Of a stretch of DNA of 5,538 nt, positions 1-5,538 are shown piece by piece. The position numbers were made by a program, and so were the translations under genes. This DNA is from Pseudomonadota bacterium (lineage in GTDB: Bacteria; Pseudomonadota; Gammaproteobacteria; Enterobacterales; Succinivibrionaceae). The notes beneath the pieces were generated by a model that saw nothing but the letters and a program-made list of their open reading frames with translations, did no database searches and was not told the DNA's origin. The stretch lies in assembly GCA_023460615.1 (NCBI GenBank), contig JAEWPL010000202.1, positions 1 to 5,538 of the forward strand. The letters run 5' to 3'. Positions within the stretch are counted from its first letter, which is position 1. Each line of letters begins with the position of its first letter.

Positions 1-124
1 TCTTATCTACAAAGCCAAAAGGAGCAAAGGTAGGCTCAGTACCTACATGGATTGTTTGTGCGCTAGCTGTAAGTGCAAAGAAGGTGGTGGCTAATAAGGT
101 TATCTTACCAAGTTTATTTAACAT
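1..124 (-). CDS. ABC transporter periplasmic amino-acid-binding protein (family 3), N-terminal fragment
   Basis: This is the first 41 codons of a gene that runs off the left edge. It starts at an ATG at 124-122, preceded six bases upstream by a clean AGGAG ribosome site (131-135 on the complement). Residues 1-22 form a typical Sec signal peptide: Lys at 4 and 7, a hydrophobic stretch at 8-18, and an ASA cleavage motif before Gln23. The mature part begins IHVGTEPTFAPFGFVDK, which matches the opening strand and ligand-pocket start of family 3 solute-binding proteins such as HisJ, ArtJ and GlnH (pattern: VGT-x-x-x-F-x-PF-x-F). By family knowledge the product binds a polar amino acid in the periplasm and delivers it to an inner-membrane ABC permease. 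The substrate cannot be told from this fragment. The gene is divergent from panG and shows no functional link to it. Confidence 0.85.
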   Translation of the reverse strand, partial: MLNKLGKITLLATTFFALTASAQTIHVGTEPTFAPFGFVDK

Positions 125-130
125 ATAGTT

Positions 131-135
131 CTCCT
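131..135 (-). promoter_or_regulatory. Ribosome binding site of the solute-binding protein gene
   Basis: The complement reads AGGAG followed by six bases and then ATG at 124. It is near-consensus and well spaced, and it fixes the start of the transporter gene at the left edge. Confidence 0.75.
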
Positions 136-168
136 GTTTATCATCACGCCAAACAACAGTGCGCAACT

Positions 169-204
169 TTTATATAGTATATTATGCAATAGCTTAGCTA
201 AAAG
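169..204 (-). promoter_or_regulatory. Possible promoter of the solute-binding protein gene
   Basis: On the minus strand a TATACT hexamer (181-176) and an overlapping TATAAA (174-169) give good -10 candidates about 45-50 bases upstream of the start codon. The matching -35 position (about 199-204, CTTTTA) is a poor match to consensus, so the promoter may need an activator or may be placed differently. An 11-bp palindrome, TAGCTTAGCTA (190-200), lies just upstream of the -10 and could be a protein site or chance in AT-rich DNA. Confidence 0.3.
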
Positions 205-244
205 ATCCTAATCAGAAGATTTTTTCCAAAAATAGTGCAATGTG

Positions 245-275
245 TTAGTTTTATTTGCAAGGTTTGTCTTATACT
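245..275 (+). promoter_or_regulatory. Possible promoter of the panG-panB operon
   Basis: A TATACT -10 hexamer at 270-275 lies 32 bases before the panG start codon. A weak -35 candidate, TTAGTT at 245-250 (19-base spacer) or TAGTTT at 246-251 (18-base spacer), sits upstream. A better -35-like hexamer, TTGCAA at 255-260, is only 9 bases from the -10 and cannot pair with it. The predicted leader is about 25 bases, too short to hold a riboswitch or attenuator. Confidence 0.4.
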
Positions 276-298
276 AGAGCAATTGTTTTAGTGCTTTT

Positions 299-303
299 GG
301 GGG
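299..303 (+). promoter_or_regulatory. Atypical G-run ribosome site before the TTG start of panG
   Basis: Five consecutive G bases end four bases before the TTG at 308. They could pair with the CCUCC core of 16S rRNA only in part and sit closer than usual. A weak site plus a TTG codon suggests modest translation of panG, whereas panB has its own better site. Confidence 0.4.
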
Positions 304-307
304 CGTC

Positions 308-1174
308 TTGAAAATAGGTTTTATAGGTGCAGGCAAGGTCGGTGTTTCATTAGGCAAATACTTAAAAGAGCATCATTGCGTTCTTACAGGCTACTATTCA
401 AAGTCCCTTGAAAGTGCAAAGGAGGCAGCCTCCTTTACGCAAAGCACTTATTTTGAAAGTAAATTAGCCCTTATAGAAAAGAGCGATATTATCTTTGTAA
501 CCGTAAATGACAATAGCATAAGCTCTATCTTTAAGGAGATCCCATCAAAGTATCTTGAAAACAAAATCCTCTGCCACTGCTCTGGAGCACTAACTGCTAA
601 TGAGGCTTTTTCAAAGCTAAATTGCCAAAACACTGCATTTTACTCCTTACATCCTTTGTGTGCTGTAAGCTCTAAAACTCAAAGTTATAAATCCTTTGAT
701 AAAATAGCTTTTTTTATGGAGGGATCTCAATCTCGCTTTTTAGAATTTGAAAACTTCTTAAAAGCTACAGGCTTAAAGGTATATAGGATAAAGGCAGAAT
801 TAAAAAAACAATATCACCTTGCAGCAAGCATCGTAAGTAATCAAGTTGTAGCAGTATGCTCTAAAGGCATTAAAGTATTTAAAGCTTTAGGTTTTGATGA
901 TAAAACCGCCCTTGAAGCTTTAAGTCCTTTAATGGCTTTTAATATGGAAAATATAGTAAAGCAAGGTTGTGTAGGAGCCCTTACAGGACCAGTACAAAGA
1001 GCTGATATACAAACTCTTGAAAAGCACTTGTCCTGTTTAAATGACCAACAAGACAGATTACTTTACTGTCTCTTGTCAAAAGAGCTTGTCACTTTGGCCA
1101 AACAAAAAGATCCTACAAAAGATTTTAACCACATAGATGACTTATTAAATAAGGAAATTAAGGAATCGTCATGA
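308..1174 (+). CDS. panG: Probable ketopantoate reductase PanG (Rossmann-like/DUF2520 family)
   Basis: The 288-residue product has an N-terminal Rossmann fold: GFIGAGKVG at residues 4-12 holds the GxGxxG dinucleotide-binding loop. Conserved family segments follow: FVTVNDNSI (63-71), HCSGA (90-94) and SLHPLCA (113-119). The helical C-terminal DUF2520 half contains HLAASIVSNQ (170-179) and the hallmark LTGPVQRADIQTLEKHL (225-241). DUF2520 proteins of this type were described in Francisella as PanG, an alternative NADPH-dependent ketopantoate reductase that replaces PanE. The reaction is ketopantoate to pantoate, in the cytoplasm. The 4-bp overlap with panB, which makes the substrate, supports this role. 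The start is a TTG, chosen because it places the Rossmann strand at residue 2 and follows a G-rich stretch (299-303). A role on another ketoacid cannot be excluded from sequence, but the operon makes PanG the best call. It is not a ProC or classical PanE sequence. Confidence 0.82.
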   Translation: MKIGFIGAGKVGVSLGKYLKEHHCVLTGYYSKSLESAKEAASFTQSTYFESKLALIEKSDIIFVTVNDNSISSIFKEIPSKYLENKILCHCSGALTANEAFSKLNCQNTAFYSLHPLCAVSSKTQSYKSFDKIAFFMEGSQSRFLEFENFLKATGLKVYRIKAELKKQYHLAASIVSNQVVAVCSKGIKVFKALGFDDKTALEALSPLMAFNMENIVKQGCVGALTGPVQRADIQTLEKHLSCLNDQQDRLLYCLLSKELVTLAKQKDPTKDFNHIDDLLNKEIKESS

Positions 1175-1998
1175 AAATTACAGTTGCAACTTTTGCAAAG
1201 CGAAAAGCAGAAAAGCAAAAGATCTCCATGCTTACTTGCTATGACTACACCACCGCTAAAATCATTAACCAAACTAATGTAGATGCTGTGTTAGTAGGTG
1301 ATTCTGTAGGTAATGTAATGCTAGGTTATCCTGATACTCTATCAGTTACTATGGAGGATATGATAACTTACGGTCGTGCTGTAAGCCGTGGTTGCACTGA
1401 AAAGCTAGTCGTTATTGATATGCCCTTTATGTCTTATCAAGTATCCGTTGAACAAGCTTTAATCAATGCTGGTAGATTATTAAAAGAAGCTCGTGGTAAT
1501 GCAGTTAAATTAGAAGGAGGGCAAAACATTTGTCCTCAAATTAAAGCTATGACTCAAGCAGGTATTCCTGTTATGGGACATTTAGGTATGACACCTCAAT
1601 CTGTAAATGCCTTTGGTGGTAATAAAGTTCAAGGTAAAACAGAGGCTGCAGCTAAAAAACTTATTGAGGACGCACTTGCTTTACAAGAGGCTGGTTGCTT
1701 TGCCATTGTGTTAGAGTGTATTCCTCATAAATTAGCAGCAATTGTAACAGAGAAATTGTCCATTCCAACCATTGGTATCGGTGCAGGCGCTCAATGCGAT
1801 GGTCAGATTCTGGTATATCAGGATATGCTTGGTATGTACAAAGACTTCTCACCTAAATTTGTAAAGCACTATGCTAACTTGTCAGATATCATGACAAATG
1901 CTTTTAATGATTATGATAAGGAAGTAAAAGAGCAAGCTTTCCCAAGTGAAGAACACACTTTTAAAATTGATGAAGAAGTATTAGAAAAGCTTTACTAA
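1171..1998 (+). CDS. panB: 3-methyl-2-oxobutanoate hydroxymethyltransferase (ketopantoate hydroxymethyltransferase)
   Basis: PanB transfers a hydroxymethyl group from 5,10-methylenetetrahydrofolate to 2-oxoisovalerate, giving ketopantoate, the first committed step of pantothenate synthesis in the cytoplasm. The 275-residue protein is full length (E. coli PanB is 264) and carries the family motifs in order: ITVATFAKRK (3-12), LTCYDYTTA (21-29), VGDSVGNVMLGYPDTLSVTM (42-61), IDMPFMSY (82-89), VKLEGG (112-117), GHLGMTPQ (136-143), LECIP (181-185) and IGIGAGAQCDGQILV (201-215). The magnesium and substrate ligands expected for the family are present as Ser45, Asp44, Asp83, Lys113 and Glu115, and the catalytic acid as Glu182. 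The ATG overlaps the panG stop (ATGA at 1171-1174), and an AGGA at 1161-1164 gives a well-spaced ribosome site. The C-terminal tail after about residue 250 is slightly longer than in E. coli. No panC follows: a terminator and the convergent glgX come next. Confidence 0.97.
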   Translation: MKITVATFAKRKAEKQKISMLTCYDYTTAKIINQTNVDAVLVGDSVGNVMLGYPDTLSVTMEDMITYGRAVSRGCTEKLVVIDMPFMSYQVSVEQALINAGRLLKEARGNAVKLEGGQNICPQIKAMTQAGIPVMGHLGMTPQSVNAFGGNKVQGKTEAAAKKLIEDALALQEAGCFAIVLECIPHKLAAIVTEKLSIPTIGIGAGAQCDGQILVYQDMLGMYKDFSPKFVKHYANLSDIMTNAFNDYDKEVKEQAFPSEEHTFKIDEEVLEKLY

Positions 1999-2004
1999 AA
2001 TGAC

Positions 2005-2033
2005 CAAAAGGTTATGCTGAGCATAACCTTTTG
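2005..2033. terminator. Bidirectional intrinsic terminator between panB and glgX
   Basis: A perfect 13-bp inverted repeat (arms 2005-2017 and 2021-2033) encloses a 3-base TGA loop. The arms end in CAAAAG and CTTTTG, so on each strand the stem closes with a U-rich foot after the G+C-containing upper half (GGTTATGC). It starts 7 bases after the panB stop and ends 27 bases from the glgX stop, which fits shared termination of two convergent transcripts. The U-tract is interrupted by a G and lies partly inside the stem, so efficiency may differ by direction. Confidence 0.85.
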
Positions 2034-2048
2034 TTTAAGTTGTTTAAG
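2031..2048. repeat. Tandem 9-bp direct repeat
   Basis: TTGTTTAAG occurs twice back to back (2031-2039 and 2040-2048), beginning in the foot of the terminator hairpin. It is most likely a small slippage duplication that extends the T-rich tail on the plus strand. I see no other copy in the intergenic regions. Confidence 0.6.
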
Positions 2049-2059
2049 CAAAATTAAGA

Positions 2060-4231
2060 CTATTTCTTAACCTTACCTGATCTATTGGCATGTCTTGTGA
2101 CAGAATCTAAGGCATCATAGTTCTTTGGACTGATGCTTGCAGATTTTTTCAAAATGTAAACTTTAATACAAGGTGTATTTACAGTTACACTCTTAATATC
2201 TGTTACACCCATTGGCTTTGGAATACCATTAGGAACATTAGTATCTAAAAGCTCAACCCACTCAGAGCTTACATCTAAAATAGGTAATTCAAAGGTACGC
2301 TCATTGTAAGTTTGGCTAAATAAGAAACACCAATTCTCATCTACATCGGAGTTTTTAGAGCAAATTGTTAAAGTAATCGCATCTCTATCAGGATTATTCC
2401 ACTTGTCATCTGTCATAGGAGTGCCATCTATACTAAACCACTTTGCTTCAAAAGAAATGCCATTTACATGGTACATATCCCCATTTAAGGTCAATTCTCT
2501 TAGCATCTTTGATTTATTTCTAAGGTGGTTAATTCTGCCTATAAAATTGATGAATTCCACATTCTCTCTTGAGTAATCCCAATGTGTCCAAGACAATTCA
2601 TTATCCTGGCAATATACGTTGTTATTACCTTTTTGAGTATGGGAGAACTCATCTCCTCCTAATAAATGAGGGATACCTTGAGAGATTAAAGTTGTAGCCA
2701 TTAAATTACGCTTTAATAGCCAGCGACGTTTTAACACCTCAGGATCTTTAGTTGGACCTTCTACACCTTGATTTGAGGAGTAATTCTCATTGGTACCATC
2801 ACGGTTCTCCTCGCCATTAGCCTCATTATATTTATGAGAATAGGACACTAGATCCTCAAGGGTAAAGCCGTCATGATAAGTAATGTAATTTACACTAGCA
2901 TTGATGGAACGGTTATCTCTTGTAAAGATATCCCTTGAGCCCATAATTCTAGTGGCAAACTTGCCAATAAGTCCTTTGTCACCACGCCAAAAACGTCTTA
3001 CAATATCGCGGAATTGATCATTTTGCTCAGACCAACCTTGTGGGAATTGACCTAAGCGATAACCATTAGGACCTACATCCCAAGGCTCTGCAATCATAAT
3101 AGATTGAGCTAAACGGTCAATACAGAAACAGGATTTTAAGAATGCACCATCTGAGGCAAATTCATGGAAAGAGCTACCATGAGTTTCACGACATACTGTT
3201 ACACCTAAATCAAATCTAAAACCATCGACTCTCATGTGTTTTGCCCAATAGATTAAAGAGTCTAGAATTAAATTTAAAGTAGGTCTAGCTTGTGCATTTA
3301 CGGTATTACCACAGCCTGTTACATCATAGCAATTATTAAAATCGTAGTTGCCATATGGATCGCTTCTGTAGGTGTAATAATTTCTAGCATCAAGGCCTCG
3401 TAAACTTAATACACAGCCATTTTTTCCACCTTCAGCTGTATGGTTATAAACTACATCCAAAATCACCGCAATATTGTGTTTGTGTAGCTCTTTGACCATA
3501 GTTTTAAATTCTACTACAGCCTTTTGATACTCTACTGCATATTTAGGATCTGGTGCCATAAAATTGATAGGATTATAGCCCCAGTAGTTTACTAAACCTA
3601 ATTTTGCTAAATGTGGCTCAGACATAAAGGCTGCAATAGGATTTAACTGAATTGCAGTTACACCTAGCTTTTTAAAATGATTGATAACGCTAGGATGACA
3701 TAAACCTAAATATTTTCCACGTAACTTTTCAGGAACTAATGGATTTAATTTGGTTAAACCTTTAACGTTAGCTTCATAAATAATTAAACCGTCTCTACCA
3801 AAACTTGGATTAGGCACGTCTTCCCAATCAAATTCATTGGAGATCACAATACACTTAGGAATAAATTTAGCGTTGTTATTTAAGTATTCGTTGTAATTAT
3901 AAGTAAAAGGCTTAGATAATAACTTAGCGTAAGGATCGGTAAGATAACGACCTTCTTTAAAGAATAAACCTCTATCAGGATCATTTTCACCTAAAGCTTC
4001 AATAGAATACAAGTCGCCTACAGTTACATTAGGTAAAAAGCCATACCAAATACTACCGCGCTTTTCAGGTAGAGCGACTTTATAAAGCTCTTTTTCTTGG
4101 CGATTAAAAATGTGAATGACAATTGAGCTGGCGTTTGGAGACCAAACTGCAAAATAACAGCCGTCTTTAGTTGGAGTTGCACCTAGTGGCACAAGCCGAA
4201 AATCGACATCAGGTGATAATTGTTTATTCAT
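2060..4231 (-). CDS. glgX: Glycogen debranching enzyme GlgX (GH13, isoamylase type)
   Basis: GlgX hydrolyses the alpha-1,6 bonds of short limit-dextrin branches left after glycogen phosphorylase action, in the cytoplasm. The 723-residue protein has an N-terminal CBM48/isoamylase beta-sandwich (about 10-110, including YFAVWSPNA at 26-34), then a GH13 barrel (about 145-560) and a C-terminal beta domain (about 580-695). The GH13 regions are intact: DVVYNH (259-264), GFRFDLG with nucleophile Asp341 (337-343), IAEPWDVG with acid/base Glu382 (380-387), and YHDG with Asp454 (452-455). GGDEFSHTQKGNNNVYCQDN (525-544) is close to the segment that marks GlgX. It is somewhat longer than E. coli GlgX (657), partly through a basic tail after about residue 697 (ends GKVKK). 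The ATG is at 4231-4229, with AAAAGG about ten bases upstream as ribosome site. It lies 161 bp downstream of glgB on the same strand. A trehalose-pathway TreX is possible in principle, but the glgB neighbour favours glycogen. Confidence 0.96.
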   Translation of the reverse strand: MNKQLSPDVDFRLVPLGATPTKDGCYFAVWSPNASSIVIHIFNRQEKELYKVALPEKRGSIWYGFLPNVTVGDLYSIEALGENDPDRGLFFKEGRYLTDPYAKLLSKPFTYNYNEYLNNNAKFIPKCIVISNEFDWEDVPNPSFGRDGLIIYEANVKGLTKLNPLVPEKLRGKYLGLCHPSVINHFKKLGVTAIQLNPIAAFMSEPHLAKLGLVNYWGYNPINFMAPDPKYAVEYQKAVVEFKTMVKELHKHNIAVILDVVYNHTAEGGKNGCVLSLRGLDARNYYTYRSDPYGNYDFNNCYDVTGCGNTVNAQARPTLNLILDSLIYWAKHMRVDGFRFDLGVTVCRETHGSSFHEFASDGAFLKSCFCIDRLAQSIMIAEPWDVGPNGYRLGQFPQGWSEQNDQFRDIVRRFWRGDKGLIGKFATRIMGSRDIFTRDNRSINASVNYITYHDGFTLEDLVSYSHKYNEANGEENRDGTNENYSSNQGVEGPTKDPEVLKRRWLLKRNLMATTLISQGIPHLLGGDEFSHTQKGNNNVYCQDNELSWTHWDYSRENVEFINFIGRINHLRNKSKMLRELTLNGDMYHVNGISFEAKWFSIDGTPMTDDKWNNPDRDAITLTICSKNSDVDENWCFLFSQTYNERTFELPILDVSSEWVELLDTNVPNGIPKPMGVTDIKSVTVNTPCIKVYILKKSASISPKNYDALDSVTRHANRSGKVKK

Positions 4232-4280
4232 GATATGTAGCCTTTTATTATTATTTGTTACTAACTACTATTTATTATTT

Positions 4281-4286
4281 ATATTA
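4281..4286 (-). promoter_or_regulatory. Weak candidate -10 element for glgX
   Basis: After the glgB terminator, the minus strand holds a -10-like TAATAT about 50 bases upstream of the glgX start, in very AT-rich DNA. No convincing -35 lies 16-18 bases upstream. I infer that glgX needs some promoter of its own or terminator read-through, but this particular site is only a guess. Confidence 0.2.
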
Positions 4287-4346
4287 CATACCTAAAAAAA
4301 TTTTAAGCTAAAGTTAGATTATTACAAATACGGCGATCAAAAATTT

Positions 4347-4374
4347 AAAAAAAAGCCCCACACAAAGTGGAGCT
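4347..4374 (-). terminator. Intrinsic terminator downstream of glgB
   Basis: Read on the minus strand, an 8-bp stem (AGCTCCAC with GTGGGGCT, one U-G wobble) closes a TTTGT loop and is followed directly by eight T bases (complement of the A-run 4347-4354, the last base shared with the stem). The hairpin begins about 18 bases after the glgB stop at 4393. It has the form of a strong factor-independent terminator oriented for glgB, placed before glgX. Confidence 0.85.
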
Positions 4375-4392
4375 TAAATCTATATAGAAAGG

Positions 4393-5538
4393 TTAATCTG
4401 AAATCTTTTTAATAAAGATTGTTGATAAAGGTGGTAAGTCTAATACGATGGAGTGGAAATTATTCTGCCATGAAATATTAGATGCAACCATCTTGTCATT
4501 GCCAGTACCGTAATTGCTACCCCAATACTTCTTATCGTCGGTATTGAAGATAACCTCGTAAGTACCAGGGGTTGGTACGCCTAAACGATAAGCAACATAA
4601 GGTACAGGAGTAAAGTTAGATACTGCAATGATAAAATCGTCGCCACAATTTCTTTGCATTGCAAAAACGCTGTGATCTGCATCATTTACATCTAACCACT
4701 TGAAAGCTTCAGGATTGTAATCCTCCTTCCACAAGCAAGGCTCTTTTCTGTAGAGATTGTTCAAATCTTTTACTAAAGCTTGAATACCTTGATGCTTAGG
4801 ATACTTTAACAACCACCAGTCTAACTGAGCGTTGTCATTCCACTCGGAACCTTGACCAAACTCTGAACCCATGAAGTTTAGTTTCTTACCTGGATGAGCG
4901 TACTGATAACCTAAGTAAGCACGTAAGTTAGCTGCTTGTTGCCACTCATCGCCTGGCATCTTATATAGTAAAGAGTGCTTGCCGTGAGTTACTTCATCGT
5001 GAGAAATAGATAAGATAAAGTTCTCATTGTAAGCATAGATCATAGAGAAGGACATTTCTCCATGATGATATTTACGGAAGAATGGATCGGTTTGCATATA
5101 TTCAAGAGAATCGTGCATCCAGCCCATATTCCACTTGAATTCAAAGCCTAAGCCACCTGAGTATGTAGGACGAGATACGCCTGTGAAAGCAGTGGATTCC
5201 TCAGCGATAGTTGTTGCATGAGGATACTTCTTATAAACGCACTCATTAAACCACTTTAAGAAACTTACAGCCTCATAATTGATGTTACCGCCATCTACAT
5301 TTGGGATCCACTCGCCTTCTTTTCTTGAGTAATCCCAATAAAGCATAGAAGCTACAGCATCAACTCTTAAACCGTCAATATGATATAAGTCTAACCATAC
5401 TAAAGCTGAAGCAATTAAGAATCTACGAACTGTATCACGACCAAAATCGTAAATTAAAGAGTTCCAATCAGGATGCCATCCACGACGAGGATCTTCATAC
5501 TCGTAAACACAGGTACCATCAAACTTAGCAAGACCAAA
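4393..5538 (-). CDS. glgB: 1,4-alpha-glucan (glycogen) branching enzyme GlgB, C-terminal part
   Basis: GlgB cuts an alpha-1,4 glucan chain and rejoins it through an alpha-1,6 bond, creating glycogen branches. The frame stays open to the right edge, giving 381 residues, about the last half of a GlgB of usual length (E. coli 728). The first in-frame ATG (5346) is internal: upstream codons continue the family sequence, including FDGTCVYEYEDPRRGWHPDW and GLRVDAVASM. Catalytic residues are the nucleophile Asp in LRVDAVAS (codon 5359-5361), the acid Glu in TIAEEST (5200-5202) and the Asp in SHDE (4996-4998). Other family segments are DYSRKEGEWIPN, GGLGFEFKWNMGWMHD, FMGSEFGQGSEWN and, in the C-terminal beta domain, AVSNFTPVPY. 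The protein ends at the normal place for the family with TAA at 4395-4393. The N-terminal domains and start lie outside the window. glgX follows after a terminator. Confidence 0.97.
   Translation of the reverse strand, partial: FGLAKFDGTCVYEYEDPRRGWHPDWNSLIYDFGRDTVRRFLIASALVWLDLYHIDGLRVDAVASMLYWDYSRKEGEWIPNVDGGNINYEAVSFLKWFNECVYKKYPHATTIAEESTAFTGVSRPTYSGGLGFEFKWNMGWMHDSLEYMQTDPFFRKYHHGEMSFSMIYAYNENFILSISHDEVTHGKHSLLYKMPGDEWQQAANLRAYLGYQYAHPGKKLNFMGSEFGQGSEWNDNAQLDWWLLKYPKHQGIQALVKDLNNLYRKEPCLWKEDYNPEAFKWLDVNDADHSVFAMQRNCGDDFIIAVSNFTPVPYVAYRLGVPTPGTYEVIFNTDDKKYWGSNYGTGNDKMVASNISWQNNFHSIVLDLPPLSTIFIKKISD

Noticed and set aside
255..275. TTGCAA and TATACT as a -35/-10 pair for panG
   Set aside because: The spacer is only 9 bases, too short for sigma-70; only the TATACT is kept as a candidate.
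125..307. Riboswitch or small RNA in the divergent region
   Set aside because: No stable extended hairpin or recognisable aptamer core is visible, and the leader after the likely panG -10 is only about 25 bases.
448..633. 61-codon minus-strand frame inside panG
   Set aside because: It lies antisense within a well-supported gene, has no recognisable motif and no ribosome site, and is explained as a shadow of the panG coding sequence.
308..1174. Pyrroline-5-carboxylate reductase (ProC) or classical PanE
   Set aside because: The Rossmann loop is shared, but the downstream HCSGA, SLHPL and LTGPVQRAD segments are those of DUF2520, not ProC or PanE.
1063..1272. 69-codon minus-strand frame across the panG-panB junction
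   Set aside because: It is antisense to the conserved PanG C-terminus and PanB N-terminus, and its sequence resembles no family I know.
1661..1852. 63-codon minus-strand frame inside panB
   Set aside because: It is antisense to the conserved LECIP and IGIGAGA region of PanB, with nothing to support expression.
4393..5346. glgB as a short 317-residue gene starting at the ATG at 5346
   Set aside because: The same frame upstream encodes conserved GlgB sequence including the catalytic nucleophile, so that ATG is internal and the gene is simply cut by the window edge.
1..5538. Mobile elements, CRISPR arrays, tRNA or rRNA genes, defence genes
   Set aside because: No transposase, spaced repeat series, tRNA-like fold or defence-type domain is visible; the window is filled by housekeeping metabolic genes with uniform base composition.

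Overview
The window is ordinary, densely coded bacterial chromosome with low GC content. It holds two metabolic blocks that run towards each other, plus the start of a transporter gene at the left edge. GlgB and PanB carry the motifs of their E. coli counterparts, and the glgB-glgX order is the one found in enterobacteria. Together with AGGAG-type ribosome sites and the AT-rich composition, this suggests a low-GC, probably host-associated gammaproteobacterium; a Succinivibrionaceae-like organism would fit. This assignment is inference and weakly constrained.

Layout from left to right. Positions 1-124 (minus) are the 5' end of an ABC-transporter periplasmic amino-acid-binding protein (family 3), with signal peptide and start of the mature domain. 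Positions 125-307 are a divergent intergenic region with a promoter-like element on each strand. Positions 308-1998 (plus) are a two-gene operon, panG-panB, with a 4-bp ATGA overlap. Positions 1999-2059 hold a strong hairpin that can end transcription from both sides, plus a small tandem repeat. Positions 2060-4231 (minus) are glgX, the glycogen debranching enzyme. Positions 4232-4392 separate glgX from glgB and contain an intrinsic terminator directly downstream of glgB. Positions 4393-5538 (minus) are the C-terminal part of glgB, the glycogen branching enzyme, whose reading frame stays open to the right edge.

How the genes work together. PanB adds a hydroxymethyl group to 2-oxoisovalerate to make ketopantoate, and PanG (DUF2520 family) probably reduces it to pantoate, so the plus-strand operon supplies two consecutive steps towards pantothenate and coenzyme A. 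panC does not follow in this window. GlgB introduces alpha-1,6 branches during glycogen synthesis and GlgX removes the short stubs left by phosphorylase, so the minus-strand pair builds and recycles glycogen.

I found no previously undescribed system here. The points most worth a look are the PanE-independent ketopantoate reductase, started at a TTG codon, and the terminator that splits glgB from glgX.
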